Assembly: GCA_023428755.1 (NCBI GenBank)
Contig: JAEYWX010000014.1
Span: forward strand, 1 to 64,000
DNA length: 64,000 bases
Direction of reading: 5' to 3'
Source: Bacteroidota bacterium
GTDB lineage: Bacteria > Bacteroidota > Bacteroidia > Chitinophagales > Chitinophagaceae
In this document: positions 9,171 to 16,849 of the stretch, one piece after another
Position numbering within the stretch: position 1 is the first letter of the stretch
How the letters are laid out: every line of letters starts with the position of its first letter
Made by a program: the position numbers and the translations under genes
The notes under the pieces: generated by a model
Seen by the model: the letters and a program-made list of their open reading frames with translations, nothing else
Databases searched by the model: none
What the model was told of the DNA's origin: nothing

Positions 9171-10229
9171 TTATTTCTTCAAAAACAATATCACCGCAGC
9201 TGTAACCAACATATTGAACAACGATAGCGGAATCAATCCTTTCCATCCAAGGTTCATCAACTGATCGTAACGGAAACGTGGAATGGTCCAGCGTACCCAC
9301 ATGAATATAAAAATGAATACAAGAATTTTAAAGAATAAAGCGGCTGCTCCTAAAAGTGCCATGATGTTGGCCGATAAGCCCCACACACTTTCATCGTAGA
9401 ACGGAATAATATCATACCCGCCGAAATACAAGGTAGCCATGATGGCACTGCTGATGAACATATTAATGTACTCAGCAAACAAATAGAAACCCAATTTCAA
9501 ACTTGAATACTCAGAGTGGTAACCACCTATCAATTCGTTCTCTGCTTCTGCCAGATCAAATGGTGTACGGTTACATTCTGCAAACGCACACACTAAGAAA
9601 ATGAAAAAGCCAAGTGGCTGTACAAAAAAGTTCCAGAGTCCTTCTTTTTGTTGCTGCACCATTTCACCGAGGCTTAAGGTACCTGTGATCATGATCAAAG
9701 CGATCAATGCAATACCCATTGCCAGTTCATACGAAATGATCTGCGATGCTGCACGCAAACCACCCATCAGGGAGAATTTGTTATTACTGGCCCATGCACC
9801 GATCATAATACCATACACGCCTAAACTTAAGATACCAAACACATACAGGATACCAATATTTACATCAGCGATCTGCAATGAAATCGTACGTCCGAATAAC
9901 TCTACTTTATCGCCCCATGGAATAACAGCACTGGTTAACATCGCAGTAACCATAGCCAGTGACGGGCCGAGAATAAATAAAATTTTATTAGAAGAAGTGG
10001 GAATGATCTCTTCTTTAAAGAACATTTTCAAACCATCGGCCAATGGTTGTAAAATACCAAACGGGCCGGCACGGTTTGGACCAACACGATCCTGGATCCA
10101 TGCAGCTACCTTCCGTTCGCCGAACGTCATGTACAGCGCAACCACCAATGAAATGGTGATGATAACAGCAATAAAGATGGTTTTTTCCAGCACCATTGCC
10201 CAATCGACTGCTAATAAAGTCATATCCAT
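9171..10229 (-). CDS. nuoH: NADH-quinone oxidoreductase subunit H
   Basis: 352 aa with eight transmembrane helices. It forms the quinone-entry chamber of complex I together with NuoB and NuoD. Family signatures are GPNRAGPFGILQPLADGLKM and FAECNRTPFDLAEAENELIG, with the acidic residues of the E-channel. The start codon overlaps the nuoG stop (TAATG, shared base 10229), indicating translational coupling. Length is slightly above E. coli NuoH (325 aa) but normal for Bacteroidota. Confidence 0.97.
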   Translation of the reverse strand: MDMTLLAVDWAMVLEKTIFIAVIITISLVVALYMTFGERKVAAWIQDRVGPNRAGPFGILQPLADGLKMFFKEEIIPTSSNKILFILGPSLAMVTAMLTSAVIPWGDKVELFGRTISLQIADVNIGILYVFGILSLGVYGIMIGAWASNNKFSLMGGLRAASQIISYELAMGIALIALIMITGTLSLGEMVQQQKEGLWNFFVQPLGFFIFLVCAFAECNRTPFDLAEAENELIGGYHSEYSSLKLGFYLFAEYINMFISSAIMATLYFGGYDIIPFYDESVWGLSANIMALLGAAALFFKILVFIFIFMWVRWTIPRFRYDQLMNLGWKGLIPLSLFNMLVTAAVILFLKK

Positions 10230-11341
10230 TAATTTCCTTTCTTCAATTGTTTAAAAACTTCCGATGTTGCTGCTCCTTTTAATTCACTCAACTCTACCTG
10301 GTTTACTTCACTCACATCTTTAATATTCATGAGCAATTTCGGATCACGACCGCCCATTACTTTGGCCACTGTTTCGTTCGGCTTTTTCACACCCACATAA
10401 TGGCCTTGTGAAATAACGGAGTGGCGGTTGACTTGTGATGGTCCTTCAATCACCCAATCGCTGATCTTTTTACGTTCGAAGCGACAGGTATTGCAGATCC
10501 ATCCTGTTTCACCTTTGCTTGTATCTTTTACTTCGCCCCACTCATCTTTCCGTGCTGTTACACGAAGCACTTCATCGCCACGCATCCACAACTGCACTTC
10601 ACCACTGCACTTATCACAATTACAATGTGCATCTACCGGTTTGGTAAACCAAACACGGTTTTTAAACCGGAATGTACGATCAGTTAATGCGCCTACCGGG
10701 CAAACATCGATCACATTCCCGATAAAATCATTATCTAAACTCTTCTCGATATACGTTGCAATTTCAGAATGATCGCCACGCATGAGGATGCCGTGTTTGC
10801 GTTCATTCGTTACCTGGTCGGCTGTGTACACACAACGGTAGCAAAGAATGCAACGTGTCATGTGCAGTTGAATGTAAGGACCCAGATCATGCTTGTCGAA
10901 AGTTCTGCGTTTGAACTCATAACGGCTGGCGCCTTTGCCATGCTCGTAACTGAGATCCTGCAAATGACATTCGCCCGCCTGATCGCAAATCGGACAATCG
11001 AGCGGATGATTGATCAATAAAAATTCAACCACTCCATTTCTTGCATCTATCACACGATCGCTGGTAATATTTTTCACCACCATTCCATCCATTACATTGG
11101 TACGGCAACTTGCCACCAGCTTTGGCATAGGTCGTGGATCGGCAGCAGAACCTGCAGCCACTTCCACTAAACAAGTGCGGCATTTACCACCACTGTCTTT
11201 CAGCTTTGTGTAATAACACATCGCCGGCGGTGCCACATCGCCACCTACTTTACGGGCAGCCTGCAGAATGGTTGTTCCGGGCTCCACTTCAACAGTGATG
11301 TTGTCGATGGTTACTGTAAATAATTTCTTTTCGTCTGCCAT
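10229..11341 (-). CDS. nuoG: Short NADH-quinone oxidoreductase subunit G (Fe-S part only)
   Basis: 370 aa, against ~780-910 aa for classical NuoG. The N-terminal [2Fe-2S] domain has CYYTKLKDSGGKCRTCLVEV plus a later Cys. Next comes HPLDCPICDQAGEC, the His/Cys-ligated [4Fe-4S] motif (N5), then RCILCYRCV...DVCPVGALTD (N4). A further Cys-rich segment, CNCDKC, with WICNTC ~40 residues later resembles the N7-type cluster at the start of the molybdopterin-like domain. The rest of that ~450-residue domain is absent. The reading frame runs normally to its stop and couples to nuoH, so this looks like a genuine short form, probably shared with other Bacteroidota. Confidence 0.93.
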   Translation of the reverse strand: MADEKKLFTVTIDNITVEVEPGTTILQAARKVGGDVAPPAMCYYTKLKDSGGKCRTCLVEVAAGSAADPRPMPKLVASCRTNVMDGMVVKNITSDRVIDARNGVVEFLLINHPLDCPICDQAGECHLQDLSYEHGKGASRYEFKRRTFDKHDLGPYIQLHMTRCILCYRCVYTADQVTNERKHGILMRGDHSEIATYIEKSLDNDFIGNVIDVCPVGALTDRTFRFKNRVWFTKPVDAHCNCDKCSGEVQLWMRGDEVLRVTARKDEWGEVKDTSKGETGWICNTCRFERKKISDWVIEGPSQVNRHSVISQGHYVGVKKPNETVAKVMGGRDPKLLMNIKDVSEVNQVELSELKGAATSEVFKQLKKGN

Positions 11342-11342
11342 A

Positions 11343-11452
11343 TAGCCCCCTCCATCTCCCCCAAAGGGGGAGGGTTTGTAGCATTTTAATTAATTAATAT
11401 TTTTCAACAATCAGCGACTCCAAAAGTCTCCCTTCGGGAGATTTAGGGGGCC
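11343..11452. repeat. Paired GC-hairpin repeat (MITE-like) in the nuoG-nuoF gap
   Basis: The left unit has tail TAGCCCCCTCCAT and stem-loop CTCCCCC-aaa-GGGGGAG (11356-11372). The right unit has stem-loop TCTCCC-ttc-GGGAGA (11427-11441) and tail TTTAGGGGGCC. The two units face each other as tail-hairpin ... hairpin-tail, with ~54 bp of AT-rich sequence between. The right tail supplies the last codons and the TAA stop (11443-11445) of nuoF, and the left tail ends 2 bp before the nuoG start. It has the same architecture as the ends of the DUF559 insert in adenine deaminase. Confidence 0.8.
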
Positions 11453-12804
11453 ACTGCTGCTATTTCCAATGGCTTTGCATAATTCGCTAAACCATAATTT
11501 CCTTTCAATGCGTCTGCCGGATTAGTGACATGCCATTCAAACTCATCACGGAAATGACGTATAGCAGCTGCTACCGGCCATGCTGCTGCATCACCCAACG
11601 GACAAATGGTATTTCCTTCAATCTTGCGTTGAATATCCCACAACAGATCAATATCACTCATGCTTCCTTTACCCTGCTCGATCTTCAGGAGAATTTTTTC
11701 CATCCAACCGGTTCCTTCACGGCAAGGTGAACATTGTCCGCAACTTTCATGACGGTAGAAACGGGCCAGGGTATATGTATGCTTCACCACGCACTGATCT
11801 TCATCCATTGCAATAAAACCACCACTACCCATCATTGTTCCTGTGGCAAAACCACCATCACTTAAACTTTCATACGTCATCATCCTTGTTTCACCTTTTG
11901 CTGTTTTCAACAAAAGATTTGCAGGAAGAATGGGCACCGATGAACCGCCGGGGATACATGCTTTCAAACGTTTGCCATTGGCAATACCGCCGCAGTATTC
12001 ATCACTATAAATAAATTCTTCAACTGAGATATTCATTTCAATTTCATACACGCCGGGCTTGTTTAAGTTACCACATGCTGAAATCAATTTTGTACCTGTT
12101 GATTTGCCAATACCAATTTTTGCATACTCATCGCCACCTTCATTCACAATGGGAACCACTGCTGCAATGGTTTCCACATTGTTCACCACCGTTGGGCAAC
12201 CCCACAAACCTTTCACCGCAGGGAACGGAGGTTTGATACGTGGATTACCACGCTTGCCTTCTAATGATTCGATCAATGCAGTTTCTTCACCACAGATATA
12301 TGCACCAGCACCGGGTTGTACAAAAATGTCGCAATCAAAACCGCTGCCTAAAATATTTTTTCCTAACCAGCCGGCATTGCGTGCTTCCTGTACAGCTACT
12401 TCTAAAATTTCTTTCACCCACCAGTATTCACCACGGATGTAGATATAAGAAGTATTGCTGCCCAATGCATACGATGCAGTAATCATTCCTTCAATCAGCA
12501 AATGCGGAATAAACTCCATCAGGTAACGATCCTTGAACGTGCCGGGCTCACTCTCATCTGCATTTACTACCAGGTAACGGGGAACACCTTCGGGTTTTGC
12601 AAGAAAACTCCATTTCATTCCCGTTGGAAAACCGGCACCACCACGGCCACGTAAACCGCTTTTCTTTACCTCTTCGGTTACAGCTTCAGGGCTCATTGTT
12701 TTCAATGCCTTCTCCACGCTGCGGTAACCACCTTCACGGCGATACACATCATAATGCCTGATGCCTTCAATATGTGCTTTGTCTAAAAGTAATTTTCTTC
12801 CCAT
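11443..12804 (-). CDS. nuoF: NADH-quinone oxidoreductase subunit F (FMN, NADH binding)
   Basis: 453 aa; it oxidises NADH and passes electrons through FMN to cluster N3. The glycine-rich GRGGAGFPTGMKW (about 53-65) binds FMN/NADH, AYICGEETALIESLEG is the second signature, and HESCGQCSPCREGT with a later CPLGD carries the [4Fe-4S] ligands. Length is normal. Its last residues (VAP) and stop codon lie inside the tail of a GC-rich repeat, so the native C-terminus was probably altered when the repeat arrived. The ATG at 12804 is adjoined upstream by another repeat unit. Confidence 0.97.
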   Translation of the reverse strand: MGRKLLLDKAHIEGIRHYDVYRREGGYRSVEKALKTMSPEAVTEEVKKSGLRGRGGAGFPTGMKWSFLAKPEGVPRYLVVNADESEPGTFKDRYLMEFIPHLLIEGMITASYALGSNTSYIYIRGEYWWVKEILEVAVQEARNAGWLGKNILGSGFDCDIFVQPGAGAYICGEETALIESLEGKRGNPRIKPPFPAVKGLWGCPTVVNNVETIAAVVPIVNEGGDEYAKIGIGKSTGTKLISACGNLNKPGVYEIEMNISVEEFIYSDEYCGGIANGKRLKACIPGGSSVPILPANLLLKTAKGETRMMTYESLSDGGFATGTMMGSGGFIAMDEDQCVVKHTYTLARFYRHESCGQCSPCREGTGWMEKILLKIEQGKGSMSDIDLLWDIQRKIEGNTICPLGDAAAWPVAAAIRHFRDEFEWHVTNPADALKGNYGLANYAKPLEIAAVAP

Positions 12805-12805
12805 A

Positions 12806-12828
12806 TGCCCCTGTCCCCTAAAGGGGGA
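12806..12828. repeat. Solo GC-hairpin repeat unit before nuoF
   Basis: Tail TGCCCCTG (12806-12813) plus stem-loop CCCCT-aa-AGGGG (12815-12826), directly upstream of the nuoF ATG. No facing partner was found before 12903. The following ~70 bp contain TGTTATCAACTTC, also present in the nuoB-nuoA gap (16230-16242). It looks like a truncated member of the family seen at 11343-11452. Confidence 0.6.
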
Positions 12829-12902
12829 TATTTATTTTTATGTTATCAACTTCTTCTTTCTATTCAACCGCATTGGCGTCGCATGCTTGTGCTGTTACAA
12901 CG

Positions 12903-13109
12903 CTATTTATTTTCCTGTCCGTCTTTAAACCACTCCGGTTTAAAGCGTAACAGGTTTCGTAATACTATTGAACCAAGCGCCAATCCAATACCCACAAACA
13001 TCATCGGGCGCATAGCTGCTTTATCTTTCGCCATCAAAAACACAATGATCACAATCATTGCTGATGTGGAAAGTAAAAAACCAATGATCATGGCCATTTT
13101 CTTTGTCAT
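12903..13109 (-). CDS. Small two-helix membrane protein within the nuo operon
   Basis: 68 aa. It has two hydrophobic helices, KMAMIIGFLLSTSAMIVIIV and MRPMMFVGIGLALGSIVL, and a charged C-terminus (LLRFKPEWFKDGQENK). The ATG is 1 nt after the nuoE stop, so it is translated with nuoE and before nuoF. The family is not one I recognise. The context suggests a membrane-anchored accessory or assembly factor for complex I, but this is inference from position only. No motif for cofactor binding is visible. Confidence 0.75.
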   Translation of the reverse strand: MTKKMAMIIGFLLSTSAMIVIIVFLMAKDKAAMRPMMFVGIGLALGSIVLRNLLRFKPEWFKDGQENK

Positions 13110-13110
13110 C

Positions 13111-13599
13111 TTAATTGGCTTTTGTTTTTCCTTCTGCGATCAATGCATCAATTTTTTCTTTGGTCAGGTGTTCACGATAATCAGGACCCAACTGCATCAT
13201 CGGCGCATAACCGCAGGCACCTAAACATTCAACTGTTTTCAACGTAAACAAACCATCTTCTGTTGTTTGTCCGGGTTTGATGCCCAGTTTTTCATAGATA
13301 TACTCTACAATACCATCGCTCCCACGTAACATGCAAGGTCCGGTTTGACAAACTTCAAAAACCGTTTTACCCACCGGCTGTAAATTATACATGCTGTAGA
13401 AAGTAGCTACTTCATACACTTCAATAGGAGCTATTTTCAACAACTCTGCTGTATAATCCATTGCTTCTGCACTAAGCCATCCACCATTTTCTTTCTGCAC
13501 AAAATGCAGCAACGGAAGCAACGCACTTTTCTGCTTGCCTGCCGGATAGTGAGAGATCATCTCCTCTACCTTCTTTAATTGTTCTTCTGAAAATCTCAT
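13111..13599 (-). CDS. nuoE: NADH-quinone oxidoreductase subunit E ([2Fe-2S])
   Basis: 162 aa, thioredoxin-like [2Fe-2S] protein holding cluster N1a beside NuoF in the NADH module. The four ligands are visible as CQTGPC (C-x4-C) and, ~35 residues later, CLGAC (C-x3-C). YEVATFYSMYNLQPVGK and the N-terminal helical bundle (SHYPAGKQKSALLPLLHFVQ) are typical. Length is normal. ATG at 13599; the upstream gap to nuoD carries a word-type inverted repeat. Confidence 0.97.
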   Translation of the reverse strand: MRFSEEQLKKVEEMISHYPAGKQKSALLPLLHFVQKENGGWLSAEAMDYTAELLKIAPIEVYEVATFYSMYNLQPVGKTVFEVCQTGPCMLRGSDGIVEYIYEKLGIKPGQTTEDGLFTLKTVECLGACGYAPMMQLGPDYREHLTKEKIDALIAEGKTKAN

Positions 13600-13609
13600 T
13601 TTATACTTT

Positions 13610-13678
13610 AGATTTTAGATTGACGATTTTAGATTGACTTCAAATAAATCTGCAATCCAAAATCTGACATCTGCAATT
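13610..13678. repeat. AGATTTT-word inverted repeat in the nuoE-nuoD gap
   Basis: The left arm iterates GATTTTAGATTG (a partial copy, then 13625-13636). The right arm contains CAATCCAAAATC (13653-13664), its near-perfect complement, followed by TGACATCTGCAATTGC. Related words occur at 20872-20903 (TGATGTCGGATTTCTGATG) and inside hisS (22393-22420). The repeat fills the 80-bp gap; nothing else is seen there. Confidence 0.65.
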
Positions 13679-13679
13679 G

Positions 13680-14906
13680 CTATGCGTCTAATTCTCCTGC
13701 GATCAAATTCAAACTACTCATTACCACAATGGCATCACTCAACATTCCACCCTTCACTAATTCTTCAAATGCCTGGTAATAAATAAAACATGGACGGCGG
13801 AAATGCAAACGATACGGTGTACGTCCTCCATCACTGATAAAGTAATAACCTAACTCACCGTTTGCTCCTTCCACACTGTTGTACACTTCACCTTTTGGCA
13901 TTTCAATTTCACCCATAATGATCTTGAAGTGCCAGATAAGTGCTTCCATACTGGTGTACACTTCTTTCTTTTTTGGCAAATAATATTCCGGCACATGTGC
14001 ATGATACACTTCTGCTTCCTCGCCCTTGAAATCCTGAATCTTTTGATAAGCCTGTTCAATGATGCTTAAGCTCTGCCACATTTCCACGTTGCGAACGAGA
14101 TAGCGGTCGTATGTATCACCGGTTGTACCGACAGGAACAATAAAATCAAAATCTTCGTACGATGAATAAGGAGTGTGTACACGCACATCATAATCCACAC
14201 CGGCAGCACGTAAGTTAGGGCCGGTGAAACCATAGTTCAATGCACGCTCAGCAGAGATAGGGCCACAACCAACTGTACGATCAATAAAGATGCGGTTGCG
14301 TGTAAACAGGTTTTCAAATTCCTTTAATGCCTTTGGATATTCTTTGAGGAATTTCTCTAATTTTTCCCAAGCAGCAGGTGTAAAGTTGCGTTCGAAACCA
14401 CCAATGCGTCCAATATTTGTAGTTAACCGGCTGCCGCAGATCTCTTCATAAATTTCATAAATCAACTCACGGAACTCCATAAGATATACGAAACCCGAGA
14501 AGGCACCTGTATCAACACCGAGAATTGAATTACAAATCAGGTGATCGCTGATGCGTGCAAGCTCCATGAGAATGACACGCAGGTAATCAACACGCTTGGG
14601 TGTTTGAATACCTAATAATTTTTCGCAGGTAAGATGCCAACCGATATTGTTGATAGGGCTGCTGCAATAATTCAAACGATCGGTAATAGGTGTGATCTGG
14701 TAAAGCGGTCTTCGCTCGGCCAGCTTTTCAAATGCACGGTGAATGTATCCGACAGTTGATTCGGACGACATCACACGTTCACCATCCATTTCAAGGATAT
14801 TCTGGAACACACCATGCGTAGCCGGATGCGTTGGACCCAGGTTCAGCGTAATCGTTTTTTTCTCGATCGAACCTTCGGGTAATAATATATTTTGAACGTC
14901 GCTCAT
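13680..14906 (-). CDS. nuoD: NADH-quinone oxidoreductase subunit D
   Basis: 408 aa, the 49-kDa-type subunit that forms the quinone-binding site with NuoB. Signatures are LGPTHPATHGVFQNILEMDG near residue 25, YIHRAFEKLAE and YCSSPINNIGWHLTCEKLLG. The conserved quinone-headgroup His and Tyr fall in the first and third segments. NuoC is a separate gene here rather than fused as in E. coli NuoCD. Length is normal. The C-terminus (SLNLIAGELDA) replaces the usual D-P-V-x-G-E-x-D-R end in part. Confidence 0.97.
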   Translation of the reverse strand: MSDVQNILLPEGSIEKKTITLNLGPTHPATHGVFQNILEMDGERVMSSESTVGYIHRAFEKLAERRPLYQITPITDRLNYCSSPINNIGWHLTCEKLLGIQTPKRVDYLRVILMELARISDHLICNSILGVDTGAFSGFVYLMEFRELIYEIYEEICGSRLTTNIGRIGGFERNFTPAAWEKLEKFLKEYPKALKEFENLFTRNRIFIDRTVGCGPISAERALNYGFTGPNLRAAGVDYDVRVHTPYSSYEDFDFIVPVGTTGDTYDRYLVRNVEMWQSLSIIEQAYQKIQDFKGEEAEVYHAHVPEYYLPKKKEVYTSMEALIWHFKIIMGEIEMPKGEVYNSVEGANGELGYYFISDGGRTPYRLHFRRPCFIYYQAFEELVKGGMLSDAIVVMSSLNLIAGELDA

Positions 14907-14917
14907 GTCAATTCGAT

Positions 14918-14990
14918 TTGAAAATGTGCTAATTTGAAAATTTGAAAATTATTGAGCACTACGTCTTTCATTTTCAAATTTTCAAATTCT
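14918..14990. repeat. TTTGAAAATT-word repeat with perfect 19-bp inverted arms (nuoD-nuoC gap)
   Basis: AATTTGAAAATTTGAAAAT (14931-14949) and its exact reverse complement ATTTTCAAATTTTCAAATT (14970-14988) flank a 20-nt spacer. A further partial arm (TTTGAAAATGTGC) precedes it. It is closely related to the copy in the next gap (15521-15603). It is non-coding. Confidence 0.85.
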
Positions 14991-14998
14991 CTAATTAA

Positions 14999-15517
14999 TC
15001 AATTTATACTCCCTCCTCTTCCAAACATCTCATCATCTTTATCAATACGTGTTTGATCTTCCAATGGAAACTCTTTGCGCAAGGGGAAGTAATCCATTTC
15101 ATCCACATTCAAAATGCGTTTGAGATTGGGATGTCCCACAAAATTCACCCCAAAGAAATCGTAGGTTTCACGCTCCATCCAATTTGCTGTTGCATATAAC
15201 TGTGTAGCTGTAAATACATCGGGTGTATTGATATCAGTAAATACTTTAAAACGGATACGCACATTATCTACCAGGTTATGCAGGTGATATACCACCGCTA
15301 ATTCACGGCCCTTGTCATTGGGATAATGTACCGCCTGCAGATCGGTCAAAAAACGAAACTTTAAAGTTTCATCATCAAACAAAAACTGGAGAATTTTTAA
15401 ATTCAACTCCTTGGGCGCTTCAAATGTGAGCATACCGTATGGTTCTGAAAAACCAGTTACCTGTTCTCCAAATTTCTCTACCAGTTTTTGTTGAATCTGT
15501 TCGTTGGTCAAAGCCAT
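14999..15517 (-). CDS. nuoC: NADH-quinone oxidoreductase subunit C
   Basis: 172 aa, the 30-kDa-type subunit of the complex I connecting module. The signature ERETYDFFGVNFVGHPNLKR (about 115-135) is the family hallmark and DYFPLRKEFPLE follows, near the C-terminus as usual. Length is typical of free-standing NuoC. It is bounded on both sides by closely related AT-rich palindromic repeats, so the operon remains in one orientation but with ~90-bp gaps. Confidence 0.97.
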   Translation of the reverse strand: MALTNEQIQQKLVEKFGEQVTGFSEPYGMLTFEAPKELNLKILQFLFDDETLKFRFLTDLQAVHYPNDKGRELAVVYHLHNLVDNVRIRFKVFTDINTPDVFTATQLYATANWMERETYDFFGVNFVGHPNLKRILNVDEMDYFPLRKEFPLEDQTRIDKDDEMFGRGGSIN

Positions 15518-15520
15518 CTC

Positions 15521-15603
15521 AATTTGAAAATTTGAGAATTTGATAATTTGAAAATTGTATTCGTACTCATTAGCACATTTTCAAATTATCAAATTGATTA
15601 ATT
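15521..15603. repeat. TTTGAAAATT-word repeat with perfect 19-bp inverted arms (nuoC-nuoB gap)
   Basis: AATTTGATAATTTGAAAAT (15537-15555) and its exact reverse complement ATTTTCAAATTATCAAATT (15577-15595) flank a 21-nt spacer. It shares the block TTAGCACATTTTCAAA with the copy in the nuoD-nuoC gap (there in reverse complement). It is non-coding and fills the gap. Confidence 0.85.
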
Positions 15604-15606
15604 GTT

Positions 15607-16197
15607 TTATTGTATTCCGTAACTGTCTAATAATTTCTGATAATGCTCACTGTTTCTGCGGCGAAGACTCTCCTGCCCCACTAAATCCTGGATCCGCATC
15701 AACCCATCGAGAATAGCTTCAGGCCGTGGAGGGCAGCCAGGCACATACACATCTACCGGCACCACCTGGTCAATTCCCTGCAATACACTATAGGTATCGA
15801 AAATTCCACCACTGCTGGCACAGGCACCTACTGCCATTACCCAACGGGGTTCGGCCATTTGCAGGTACACTTGTTTTACCACCGGGCCCATTTTCTTAGA
15901 GATCGTACCCATCACCATCATCAGATCACACTGGCGAGGCGTAAAAGCCATCCGCTCAGAACCAAAACGACCCAAATCGTAATGAGCTGCAGCTGTTGCC
16001 ATAAATTCAATTCCACAGCAGGAAGTTGCAAATGGTAATGGCCAGATTGAATTTTTACGAGCCAGCCCCACTACTTCGCTGAGCTTGGTTGCAAAAAAAC
16101 CTTCTCCCATATGGCCATCGGGCATACCCACCATACTGATATGGCCTTGATGGTCGATCGCTTTCGGATTAATATTAAATTGTACCGGACGTGACAT
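15607..16197 (-). CDS. nuoB: NADH-quinone oxidoreductase subunit B (cluster N2)
   Basis: 196 aa, the PSST-type subunit carrying the terminal [4Fe-4S] cluster N2 that reduces quinone. The adjacent-cysteine motif TSCCGIEFMATAAAHYDLGR and the later GACASSGG and VYVPGCPPRPEAILDG supply the four ligands. Length is normal with a short, family-typical C-terminal tail. It starts at ATG 16197. The 115-bp upstream gap to nuoA contains an inverted repeat. Confidence 0.97.
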   Translation of the reverse strand: MSRPVQFNINPKAIDHQGHISMVGMPDGHMGEGFFATKLSEVVGLARKNSIWPLPFATSCCGIEFMATAAAHYDLGRFGSERMAFTPRQCDLMMVMGTISKKMGPVVKQVYLQMAEPRWVMAVGACASSGGIFDTYSVLQGIDQVVPVDVYVPGCPPRPEAILDGLMRIQDLVGQESLRRRNSEHYQKLLDSYGIQ

Positions 16198-16212
16198 ATT
16201 ATTTTAGTTGAA

Positions 16213-16297
16213 GATTTGAAATGAAACGCTTGTTATCAACTTCACAACAACTACTGCACCACAAAGTTTGCTCAGCAGCTCGTTTCATGTTTCAAAC
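16213..16297. repeat. TTGAAATGAAACG-word inverted repeat in the nuoB-nuoA gap
   Basis: GATTTGAAATGAAACGCTT (16213-16231) is the imperfect reverse complement of GCTCGTTTCATGTTTCAAAC (16278-16297), separated by ~46 nt. The spacer holds TGTTATCAACTTC, also found after the nuoF-upstream repeat at about 12841. It is non-coding. Confidence 0.7.
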
Positions 16298-16312
16298 CTG
16301 TGATTATTCAGC

Positions 16313-16732
16313 TTAATCTTCCCAGTTAAGCGCACCTTTCTTAATAATATAATAGAATCCACAAAGGAAAAATCCTACAAACATCAACACAGCCATAAAT
16401 CCACTCCACCCCAGTTCCCGGAAATTAACAGCGTAAGGATAAAAAAAGATCACTTCCACATCAAACAACACAAACAAAATAGCTACCAGGAAGTACTTGA
16501 CCGCCATTGGCTGGCGTGCATTTCCGTGAATTTCAATACCGCTTTCAAAATTCTCCAGTTTTTGTGCCGTGGGGCGCTTTGGACCCAGCAGGTGAGTAAT
16601 CACCATCATTACAGCCACAAAACCTACTGCAAATAAAATCTGAATACCGATTGGAAAGTAATTGCCCGCATCATTTACCGCTTGAGTAACGGGAGCTGCA
16701 GGATTGGACTGTAAAAAGAAAAACCAATACAT
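16313..16732 (-). CDS. nuoA: NADH-quinone oxidoreductase subunit A
   Basis: 139 aa from ATG 16732 (MYWFFFLQSNP); a longer reading would run through the promoter and upstream terminator. Three transmembrane helices are predicted. The diagnostic segment is FESGIEIHGNARQPMAVKYF followed by LVAILFVLFDVEVIFFYPYA, with the conserved acidic residues facing the quinone channel. It is the first gene of the operon. It has its own -7 box at 16754-16761 and is insulated from the preceding TPR gene by a terminator. Confidence 0.95.
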   Translation of the reverse strand: MYWFFFLQSNPAAPVTQAVNDAGNYFPIGIQILFAVGFVAVMMVITHLLGPKRPTAQKLENFESGIEIHGNARQPMAVKYFLVAILFVLFDVEVIFFYPYAVNFRELGWSGFMAVLMFVGFFLCGFYYIIKKGALNWED

Positions 16733-16753
16733 GTAAGACGGTTTTGAATGCCG

Positions 16754-16761
16754 CAAAAATA
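16754..16761 (-). promoter_or_regulatory. -7 box (TATTTTTG) of the nuo operon
   Basis: On the minus strand TATTTTTG fits TAnnTTTG and lies 21 nt upstream of the nuoA ATG, just after the terminator of the preceding gene. No clear -33 TTTG is seen at the expected spacing (a TTTCG is present). This is the likely main promoter for the 14-kb operon. Confidence 0.6.
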
Positions 16762-16790
16762 AGGCAGGGTAACCGAAATTCCCTGATATA

Positions 16791-16822
16791 AAATAAAAAT
16801 CCCCCCGCCGCTGCGGAGGGAT
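16791..16822 (-). terminator. Terminator between the TPR gene and nuoA
   Basis: Read on the minus strand, ATCCCTCCGC pairs with GCGGGGGGAT around a short loop and is followed by TTTTTATTTT. It lies 28 nt after the stop of the 588-aa TPR gene. Confidence 0.8.
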
Positions 16823-16849
16823 CAATGAATATGCTTATTTCCAATTGCG

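Noticed and set aside
9601..10254. A 217-codon open frame opposite nuoH
   Set aside because: The product is a low-complexity mirror of the membrane-protein codons; nuoH is certain in this region.
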